From positions 18,352,001 to 18,416,000 of the forward strand of contig NC_091973.1 in assembly GCF_036711975.1 (NCBI RefSeq): a stretch of DNA of 64,000 nucleotides, given 5' to 3'. The notes below the pieces were generated by a model. That model searched no databases and was not told where the DNA came from. It saw only the letters and a program-made list of their open reading frames with translations. How positions within the stretch are numbered: the stretch's first letter is position 1; every line of letters begins with the position of its first letter. Shown here in pieces: positions 53,550 through 61,851 of this stretch. Made by a program: the position numbers and the translations under genes. Source of the stretch: Onthophagus taurus (lineage: Eukaryota; Arthropoda; Insecta; Coleoptera; Scarabaeidae).

Positions 53550-56469
53550 TATATAATTCTTTCCAGATGATCGAATTTATTGGGAACATTGCCATCATCT
53601 GATGGATGGACGTCTGTTATTTGTGCTAATGGCCAACGATTGGGATCAACGATATTTTCTTTGATAATAACAACATCACCAGGCTTGAAATTATCTTGTG
53701 GAACTTTTCATTTGTATCTCTGTTGTAAACGACTGAGGCACTCAGTGGACCACGCTTGCCAGAAGTCTTTATTCATTTTTCGAATTAACTTCCATCTCGA
53801 AGATAAATCGTGCTCATCTTTGATATAAGGATGATTGTAGGATAACAAGGGTCTACCGATAAGAAAATGGCCAGGAGTCAAAACTGTGGTATCATTCATG
53901 TGGTTACTTAAAGGTGTTAATGGACGGGAATTTAAGGATGCTTCTATTTGATAAAGAAGCGTGGAAAGTTCTTCAAATGTTAATGTTGTCTCCCCAATGA
54001 CTCGTCTCAAGTGATGTTTGACAGATTTCACTCCGGCTTCCCAAATTCCTCCGAAGTGAGGAGCTGCGGGCGGATTAAAGTGCCATTGCGTCCCTTGAGT
54101 TGCAAGACTGTCTTGAAATGACCGATCCTGGATGACTGTTGCAATCTCTGGTTGTAATAGCTTACTGGCTCCAACAAAATTTGTTCCGTTATCACTGTAC
54201 ATGTGCTCACAGTGACCACGTCGAGCGGTAAATCTTTTTAGTGCAGCCAGAAACGTTTCTGTGGTCATGTCACTGACTGCTTCCAAATGAATTGCTTTCG
54301 TTGTCAGGCATACAAAGACGGCGATGTACCCTTTATATGATTTGTGGCCTCTTCCTTTCGTGGTACGAATTTGAATCGGGCCGGCATAATCTACACCAGT
54401 ATGAGTGAATGGGGGAGCTGGGCAGACTCTTGGTGCAGGAAGTTCTCCCATCATTTGTTCTGCTGTCTGAGCATTGTATCTAATGCATTTTACGCATTTT
54501 TGGAGGATGTTTCGTACGTCACGTTTTCCATTTATGATCCAATATTTTCTTCTAATATAAGCTAACGTTGCTTGATTTCCTCCATGTAGAGTTGAAGCAT
54601 GTGCATTTTGGATCAGCATTTGAGAAAATTGCGAATGGTAAGGAATAATTATTGGGTGTTTTTCATCGTAGGCTAGTGGTGATTTTTGTAATCTTCCGCC
54701 AACACGAAGTAAACCTTCTTTATCTATGAATGGATTAAGTGTCGAAAGCTTGCTTTTCTTGTCCACTTGGTTATTTTTTCGCAGACTTTTGATTTCCATT
54801 TCGAACGTTCTGTTCTGGATTTCGATGATGATTGCGTTTAGGGTCGTATTCATCTCGTGAACGGTAAGCGGTCCATGTTCTTTAGCTTTATTCGAACAAT
54901 TTGTTATGAATCGACGACAATAAGAAAGTACTCGAATCATTTTTGTCAATGACGAGAATCGTTCGTACTCTTTCGGTATTTCGATTGCTTTCACGCAGGC
55001 AATAATTCTTGGGATCTTCATCTCCTCATTGGTGTTCTCTATCTCTTCTTGTTGTGGCCAGCATCTTTCTTTTAATAGCCATGATGGACCATTCCACCAA
55101 ACTTGATGCTGAACTAATTTTTCAGGATGGGTACCTCTTGATATGATGTCGGCTGGATTTTCTTCGCTGCTCACGTGATGCCAGTGTTCTTTCGAAATCG
55201 TATTGTTTATTTCAACGACTCGATTTGCAACAAACGTCTTCCACTTCGTTGGATCTCCTTTTATCCAAGCTAATGTGATTGTAGAATCTGACCATGCGAA
55301 GAGTGGAGTTTCTTGATCTAATTTTAGTGTTCTGGTGGTTCTTTTAAATAATCTTGCAAGTAATACTGCTGCGCAAAGTTCTAATCTTGGTAATGTGGAT
55401 TTTGTTCTTGCAGGTGCTACTTTTGATTTAGCTATTACTAGGGTCGACGTAATTTGTCCGTTTTCGTTCGGACATCTTGCATAAATTACTGCCCCATATG
55501 CTTTTTCTGAAGCGTCGCAAAACCCGTGGAGTTCAACTTTGGACCCTTTTCTGGTTTTGATCCACCGTGGCAGGTTGATTTCTTCTAACGCTTTTAACTC
55601 TTCTTGAAATTGTAACCATGGATGCTTGACCTGGTCTGGTACCGGTTGATCCCACTCTAATTCTTGGAGCCATAACTCTTGAATGAGAATTTTTGCTTTT
55701 ATGACGACAGGTGCTAGCCAACCGAGAGGGTCAAATAATTTGGCTACTTCTAACAGAATGTGACGCTTTGTAGGGTTTTCATTGATGATCACATTCACTT
55801 GAAATCGAAAAGTGTCTGTCAAAGGTGCCCAATATACGCCCAGGGATTTGGTTAGCCAATCTTCAGCTATTTCTCTCTCAGCTTGTGCTCTGAGTGAGAT
55901 TGGTATTGATTGAAGCAATTCTGGTTTGTTGCAGGTCCATTTTCGCAATAAAAATCCGCCGGTTTTTAACATCTCGTTGAGTTGTTTTCGAACGATTTGT
56001 GCTTCTGTTATGGAATCTGCACCAGATAACACGTCATCAACGTAAAAATCTTCTAAGACAACCTCTCTCTTCTAGACGCCTCTGGGAAATTGTTTCTTTC
56101 GTCTTGAGCCAGTTGTTGTAACGTTTTAACGGCTAAGTATGGCGCGGCTGTGGTTCCGTAAGTAACCGTCATCAGTTTATATTCCTGTATAGGCTCCGAT
56201 GTATTGAATCTCCATAATATTCTTTGAAAGGGTTCATCTTCTTTCGAAATTCTTATTTGCCTATACATTTTCTCTATATCAGCTGAAAAGGCAATGCGGT
56301 GTTTTCTCCATCTTAATAAGATGTCTGACAGTTCTTGCTGTAGCCTAGGGCCTGTGTGCATGACGCTGTTTAAACTTATTCCGTTGGAGGTTTTACTTGA
56401 TGCATCAAACACTACTCTGAGTTTTGTTGTAGTGCTTGATGGACGAATAACTGCTTGATGAGGAATGTA
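53550..56469 (-). pseudogene. pol: BEL-2 pol: RT, RNase H, integrase
   Basis: 56412-56053 holds the RT N-terminal half (VFDASSKTSNGISLNSVMHT, SADIEKMYRQI with a catalytic Asp, MTVTYGTTAAPYLA). A one-base frameshift at about 56050-56060 precedes the FYVDDVLSGAD catalytic box. The 774-codon frame 56032-53708 then runs through RNase H (GFCDASEKAYGAVIY and WSDSTITLAW; Asp at 173 and 249), pre-integrase, an HHCC finger (H478, H483, C513, C516) and the integrase core (D548, D614, E665). A TGA at 53708-53710 interrupts the DUF5641 tail, which continues to about 53560 (FKPGDVVIIKENIVDPNRWP). Apart from these breaks the domain set is complete. Confidence 0.92.
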
Positions 56470-57669
56470 CTACTTCGCAGGTTGATCTTCGGGTTGTATT
56501 TTTGCCATATGACCAAGTTTTAAGTACTCTTCCATAAATTCGTGGTATTGGAGTTTCAATTGTTCATTTTTTGCCAACCGTCTTTCCATTTGTGTTAGTC
56601 TTGCTACTGCTCGACGTTTGGATTCACCAAATTCTGATTCAGTTTTAAAAGGGATTGTGACAGTGTATGTACCGTCATCATTTCTCTTTCTGTTGTTTTG
56701 GTAATGATCTTCACAATCGGCATCTTCTTTCGTTTGAATTCTTGGAACTAAAACTTCTTCAATTTCCCAGAACTTCTTTAATTGAGCGTCTTCTTCGACT
56801 CGATTTATCATGCTTATAATTGTGGTAGCTGGTTTCTCTTTCATTGTTCCTGATAAAATCCATCCAAACTCCGTCTTCTGTCCCAATAATCCATGTTCAG
56901 CTTTATGAATCCCGTCTTGAATGATTTTTCCATATTCTTCTGCTCCGATGATAGCATCTATGGGACCAGGAATATTATAGGTGGGATCAGCTAGGATTTT
57001 GTTGTTCCAGTGTTCGTCTGAGGAAATTGGTAGATTTTTATTTGGTAATGATTGCGTTAGCTTAGATAGAATAAGGAAAGTGGTATTGAGGGTAAAGTTA
57101 CTCGGAAAATGAGGTTGAACGTTTAGGTCCACTTTCCATTTTGATATCTTTGGTGAGCCGTCTTCAAGCCCAGATATTTTGGCATGTATTTTTTGCCTTG
57201 GATGAGCGAGTAAGTTCGCTGCTTCTTCCGTGATGAAGGAGGCTTGGGATCCTGGATCGATAAGTATTCGGAGTTTTTCGGAACTTCCGGAAACTGTCTT
57301 GACTTTCACCAGGGCTGTTGCTAGAAGAACTTCACTTTCTAGTCCGCTTGACGCAGTCCTGTTTTTTGTTTCTTTTTTGGTAGAAACTAGGATTACATTT
57401 TTTGTAGATTTTGTGCTTTGGTTAATCTGCTTGTTCTCATCTCTATGAAGCAACGTATGATGTGGTTTTTGGCAGATGTGACATCTTGACGTTGAGTTGT
57501 ACATGTTGCTTTTGTCGTGAGATAAACAATTTCTGCACAACTTTTGAGCTTTGATGTACTCTGTGTTTTCTGGAACTGTAAGTTTTTTGAATTTCATGCA
57601 GAAGTGTATTATGTGGTTTTCATTACAATATCTGCACTTATTCTTATTGTAAGCTTCTTTTGCTTGCAT
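56470..57669 (-). CDS. BEL-2 gag zinc fingers and protease
   Basis: A 399-codon frame continues the gag-pol polyprotein. Cysteine-rich zinc-knuckle blocks come first (CRYCNENHIIHFC, LCRNCLSH, CHICQKPHHTLLH; residues ~13-74), then the aspartic protease centred on LIDPGSQASFI (the usual DSG/DTG appears as D-P-G), then IIGAEEYGKI and the region leading into RT. The frame ends at a TAG (56467-56469) where relatives have Tyr-Tyr-Ile-Pro-His, so this is a point nonsense change and RT continues directly downstream. It overlaps the gag C-terminal frame at 57644-57669 in another frame. The DPG protease motif is unusual and may be inactivating. Confidence 0.85.
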   Translation of the reverse strand: MQAKEAYNKNKCRYCNENHIIHFCMKFKKLTVPENTEYIKAQKLCRNCLSHDKSNMYNSTSRCHICQKPHHTLLHRDENKQINQSTKSTKNVILVSTKKETKNRTASSGLESEVLLATALVKVKTVSGSSEKLRILIDPGSQASFITEEAANLLAHPRQKIHAKISGLEDGSPKISKWKVDLNVQPHFPSNFTLNTTFLILSKLTQSLPNKNLPISSDEHWNNKILADPTYNIPGPIDAIIGAEEYGKIIQDGIHKAEHGLLGQKTEFGWILSGTMKEKPATTIISMINRVEEDAQLKKFWEIEEVLVPRIQTKEDADCEDHYQNNRKRNDDGTYTVTIPFKTESEFGESKRRAVARLTQMERRLAKNEQLKLQYHEFMEEYLKLGHMAKIQPEDQPAK

Positions 57670-58137
57670 TGGATTGTTTCGCTTTTTTTGGTTCAGCGAT
57701 TGCTTCTAGTGTTTGGAAGCGAGTTCTGAGAAAACTTAATAAATCTTGGAAGTCTTGTATTTTATGTGGTTCTTTCAACGACAGTTCGTATTGCTTGTTC
57801 GTCTCATAATCCCATTTTCTGACAAGTAGTCTTCCTATGATAGGACCCCAAGATTCCGTTGGAATTCCCAGGTTCGATATGGCTTGGAGACTCTCGACTG
57901 TTGTGTCGTGTAATTCCTTTATCTTTTCCCCGTTTTCAGTCGTAGTTGCTGGCAGATCCAAAATCTTGTTCAGTAGTTTTGATAGAATTAATCGGTTGTT
58001 TTGGTAACGTTTTTGTAGAAGTGTCCACGCTGCATCATAATTACTATCGGATATTTGCAGGTGTTGGATTATTCGACTAGCTTCTCCTTTCAAGTACGTC
58101 TTCAAATATTGCATTTTTTCGACTTTTGTTAGGGTTA
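57644..58137 (-). pseudogene. gag: BEL-2 gag, central/C-terminal half
   Basis: 156 codons carry the BEL gag (DUF1759-type) signature: MQYLKTYLKGEASRIIQHLQ, NYDAAWTLLQKRYQNN, then LGIPTESWGPIIGRLLVRKW. It is the direct continuation of 60849-60275 after removal of the pogo insertion and one TA. Confidence 0.88.
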
Positions 58138-58139
58138 TA

Positions 58140-60272
58140 CAGTAGAGCCCCGATTAAACGCGGAATTGGGTGGCAAGGGCGCCGCGGATAATAAAAATCG
58201 CGGATAACCCGAAAAAGACTAAAAATAAGGTGGAAACACAAAACATAATTCACCATAAAGACTATTTTACTTAAACCTTTCTTCTACATGTAAATCACTA
58301 AAGACTAAAGTAAAGACTAGTAATAAACAAAAAATAATATGTACATATGTATTGTATCACTGTACTGTAAACAAAACTGTACTGTAGACAAAAACTGTCA
58401 GTTACATCTTTTTAAAAAAATCGGTCACTAGCTTTTGCTTCTTGCTTTGGAAGCACCTTTTCTTTATTCTGGATTGTACGTTCCTTAGCATAAGTTTTTC
58501 TGCCAGATGTGCGTCGTCTTGCTCCTCTAAATATTGAAGCAATCCGTCTACATGCTGCAAAGCAGTTTCATGTGTCATCCGCGCAAGCACCTCGCCTTCT
58601 TCACTTTCAATTTCTTCGTTTTCTTCGTTCACTCCCATTGCTTTGTTTGTTATTTCTACGTCAGATAGTCGTTCAAACCCTAGCTCATTTTTGTCACATT
58701 CCAGCCACTCTTCTATGTTTTCTTGATTTACATTCTCACCTCCCGGAACAGATGTCACTAAGTCAATAAGTGCAGCGATAGGCATGTCTTCATTATGTTC
58801 TTCACCAATGTTTTGGTTGACATTTACTTCAATATTTGGAAAGAGTTTTCTCCACGATTTGACGAGGGTTGACGGTTTAATACAATCCCATGCAAACGCA
58901 ATATCGTAAATGCTATCCAAAATTGTATACATCTTCCAAAGCTGCTTAAAATCGTAACCTTCTTCAATTTTTGTTTTTACCAACTTTGTTCTGTATATCC
59001 TGTTCACAGTTGCAATGACCCCCTGGTCCATAGGCTGTATGAGCGCAGTAACATTTGGGGGCAAAAACTTTGCAAAAATTTGTTCATCAGAAGATTTAAG
59101 CACACTTGCTGCAGGGTGTCAATTAATAAAACGGCCTTTCTTGGTAAATTCTTTAAATCAAGGTGTTTACGTACTTGAGGCACAAAAATCTTTTCAAACC
59201 ATTCTTGAAAAATCTGCTGGTTCATCCAACCTTTTTTTTGATTGAAATAATCGACTGGTAAATTGTCTGCTGTTGTCCCCTTAAAAGACCTTGGTTTCTT
59301 AGATTTACCGATTACAAGAAGTTTCAGTTTGTGGGTACCAGCAGCATTGCTGCATGGCAAGATTGTGATTCTTTCCTTGCTACTTTTGTGTCCTGTCACT
59401 TTATGTTCACTTTCAAATGCTAAAGTGCGAGTGGGAAGACACTTCCAAAAAAGCCCTGATTCATCAGCATTATAAATTTGTTCTGGTAACAAATCTTCCG
59501 ACATTACAAACTTTTCAAAATCACGTTGAAAATCGTCAGCTGCTTGTTGATCACCGCTCAGCTTTTCCCCATGAAGACCTATCTCCCTAATTCCATAACG
59601 TTTCTTAAAACGATGTAACCAACCGGACGACGCATCAAAATTTCCTTCCAGTCCTAACAAATCAAAGAAGACTTTTGCTTTAGCTGCAATGTTAGGACCG
59701 GATACAGGAGTGCCTTCACTTCACTCTTGAGCTAGCCACTCCGCTAATGCCGAGTCAAGTTCACTGTACGTGGATTTCTTCATTGTTTTTCGTTTTTTCA
59801 TTCCAGAAACACTGTTTGAAACTGTTGCAAAAGCCAATAACTTTTCTTTTTGCTTTAAAACATCTCGCACTGTTGTTTCCCCAATCCCGTATTGTAAACA
59901 CATCTGCTTTCTTCATGCGCCATTTTCTATTTTAGAAATCATTTCTATTTTTTGTGGAATCGTTAACACAACCTTCTTTCGTTTTTCAGCCATTATTTAT
60001 TTCAGGAACAAACTAATAATCTGCTAATAACCACCGACAAAGAAACACGACTGTAGACGTTGTGACAAGTCGAAACACGCTTTAAAATGAGTCGAAACAC
60101 ACGTTCGTCTGATCAATATCGAGCGCAATTCGCATAAACACACGAGCACACACGAACACATTTCGATATATAGCGAAAATCAAATTAAATTTAAAAGAAA
60201 AGAATATTTCACGGCACTCGCGGATAATCCGCACTGCGGATAATCCGCTCGCGGATAATCGGGGCTCTACTG
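58140..60272 (-). mobile_element. pogo/Tigger element in BEL-2 gag
   Basis: Ends CAGTAGAGCCCCGATTA on both sides as inverted repeats, flanked by TA (58138-58139 and 60273-60274). Subterminal GCGGATAA words recur near both ends (58193-58208 and 60217-60258). Length 2,133 bp. Excision of the element and one TA restores the gag frame exactly. Confidence 0.93.
58402..59992 (-). pseudogene. Tigger/Jerky-like transposase, nearly intact
   Basis: From the ATG at about 59990-59992 (MAEKRKKVVLTIPQKIEMIS, a CENP-B-type HTH) the frame is open except for a TGA at about 59912 in ENGA*RKQM and a TGA at 59721-59723 after WLAQE. The second HTH (DASSGWLHRFKKRYGIRE) and the DDE domain (59660-59004) follow, with NADESGLFWK holding the first Asp. 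A frameshift near 59110-59130 falls at the LLID block (second Asp). The last frame (59103-58402) has LPPNVTALIQPMDQGVIATV (third Asp) and an acidic C-terminal tail. Two stops and one frameshift in about 530 codons mean a young insertion, younger than BEL-2 itself. Confidence 0.92.
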
Positions 60273-60849
60273 TACTAGCATGGATTATTTTTTGGAAAAG
60301 GTCATAGAAGTTGATCCATTGGTCATAGGATCCATCGAATACGGGAAGTTTTATTTGTGGAAGAGGTATAGCAGTGTTGTTCTGAGGGATATGTCGTGTT
60401 TCAGAGGAAGGTGGGTTAAAAATGATGTCTTCTAGTTCTTCCATTACGGCAAAAAATTCCGTCTGAAGGTTGGAATATACATCTTCTTCGAAGTATCGGG
60501 CTTGAAATCTTGTTTCTTCTACCTGGATATCTTCTTCCAATCTTGAGATGCTGTCCATTTGTTGTTGAAGTTGACGTCGAAGATATTCATAAGTGCTTTT
60601 TTGTTTAGATTGCACCATTTGCAGTTTTACTTTGTCGATTAGTTTACCCATTTCTTTGATTCTTATTTCCTGCCTTTTTATTCTTCGGATCTGTTCTGGA
60701 TCTTCAGTTGCTTCTTGTACTCTGGTTTCGGGATGTTGTGCTTTTTGACACTCTTTTATGTAGTTTAGAGCATCGTTGTATACTTGCTGTAATTGCAGGT
60801 AATAATTTGAGGTGTAATACGAATGATTGGGTATTTTTATTTCTTCCAT
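60273..60849 (-). pseudogene. gag: BEL-2 gag, N-terminal half
   Basis: The frame opens at ATG 60847-60849 (MEEIKIPNHSYYTSNYYLQL) and includes a long charged coiled coil (about residues 30-130). It ends in the LPVFDGSYDQWINFYDLFQK block, where the pogo element cuts it after IIHAS. The listed ORF continues into pogo sequence to 60082; those last residues are not gag. Confidence 0.88.
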
Positions 60850-60889
60850 TTTGTCATCATTTTCTTCGATCTTCTTCCAAAGCGATTCG

Positions 60890-60920
60890 AGGGTTGGGTT
60901 GGGTTGGGTTGGGTTGGGTT
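60890..60920. repeat. (GGGTT)n microsatellite
   Basis: Six uninterrupted GGGTT units lie in the BEL-2 leader, 40 bp upstream of the gag ATG on the coding strand. Confidence 0.9.
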
Positions 60921-61089
60921 ATATATACTCTGGCGTCTTCCGGGACTGTGAATCTTTGGTCATATTGGTGTGTAACTTCTTGATGTTTTGACCGATTTCT
61001 TCTTGATTTTGGGCATATTGGTTAAACGCCTCCATGATTAAGGAAAAGTGTAAGGTTTTGTTTATTTATTTTTATTTATTATATGTTTG

Positions 61090-61420
61090 AAAAGATAGCT
61101 TTGTTACTGAGAGCGGCCTCACTCTCTAATTTGGCCTGGTCCGTAACAAAGTGGATAATTCGCTACTGAGATCAGCCTCACTCTCTATTTTATGGCTTGG
61201 TCCGTAGCGAGGAATGGAGAACTATAAGTTGTATAGTCAAGGATAAGTATCACTTCTGAGAGCAGCCTCACTCCCAATTTTAGGCTTTGTCCAAAGTGAT
61301 AGGTAAAGAAAATTAAAGTATGACTTTAATTTTGGTTGATAGTTTGTAAGTGTCGTAGGACCTTTGTTCTGATCCGTAGCGACTGAAGAAATTAAAGTAA
61401 GACTTTAATTTTTTGTTGCT
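61090..61420 (-). promoter_or_regulatory. BEL-2 leader hairpin array
   Basis: Three modules of ~50 nt each have a conserved head (on the coding strand roughly GGACCAGGCC...GAGAGTGAGGCYGCTCTCAG) closed by a different but complementary stem: 61100-61107/61143-61150, 61160-61166/61204-61210 and 61248-61255/61294-61301. Two small perfect hairpins, AATTAAAGT/ACTTTAATT, follow at 61311-61331 and 61390-61410. The array lies between the primer-binding site and gag, where packaging or translation signals are expected. Confidence 0.7.
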
Positions 61421-61428
61421 GGTTTCTT

Positions 61429-61446
61429 AAATTGCTCGAAGGACCA
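61429..61446 (-). promoter_or_regulatory. BEL-2 primer-binding site
   Basis: The minus strand reads TGGTCCTTCGAGCAATTT immediately after the LTR end TTTGAACA. Confidence 0.8.
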
Positions 61447-61846
61447 TGTTCAAACTCCGGGCAGGCCAGATATTTGAAAATGTTTGGGAAAAAATAAACT
61501 CCGGGCAAGCCGGATATTTATTTTTGAACGGATTAAACTCCGGGCAGGCCAGACGTTTAATCCAGGAAGGAAATGAGCATTACGAAGATATCAATAATAC
61601 TGTTTATTAATTCAAAATTTGGGGTTTATATACAAATCTTAATGCTAACTTAACAATTAATAAGCGATTAAAAAAACCAATTAATTTAGGTCGCATAATT
61701 GCGCGCGGTGTGCGTTACGCAATTATGCGGTGCGAGCGATGCGTTTGGTCAGCGACGTTTGGTAATTTGTCTGCTGACCTTATTAAAAGAAGTAAAAAAA
61801 ATTAAAAGAAAAATTGAATAAAATATTGTTTAATCGAGATTAAACA
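61447..61846 (-). repeat. BEL-2 5' LTR
   Basis: 400 bp with TG...CA ends; the full-length copy. It includes a GC-rich palindromic stretch (TCGCATAATTGCG to CGCAATTATGCG, about 61690-61733) absent from the 3' LTR. Confidence 0.92.
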
Positions 61847-61851
61847 TCACT

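Larger units (their letters stand above)
52598..61846 (-). mobile_element. BEL-2: structurally complete BEL/Pao element
   Basis: This 9.2-kb element is coded on the minus strand, bounded by LTRs beginning TGTTTAATC and ending TTTGAACA. The target duplication is TCACT (52593-52597 and 61847-61851). In transcriptional order: 5' LTR, primer-binding site, structured leader, gag, protease/RT/RNase H/integrase, an envelope-like relic, polypurine tract, 3' LTR. A pogo element sits in gag. Coding damage is light: one nonsense and one frameshift in pol, one nonsense near its end, plus deletion of most of env. Confidence 0.93.

Noticed and set aside
60082-60272. C-terminal ~65 residues of the gag-like ORF
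   Set aside because: They are translated from the pogo end, not part of gag.
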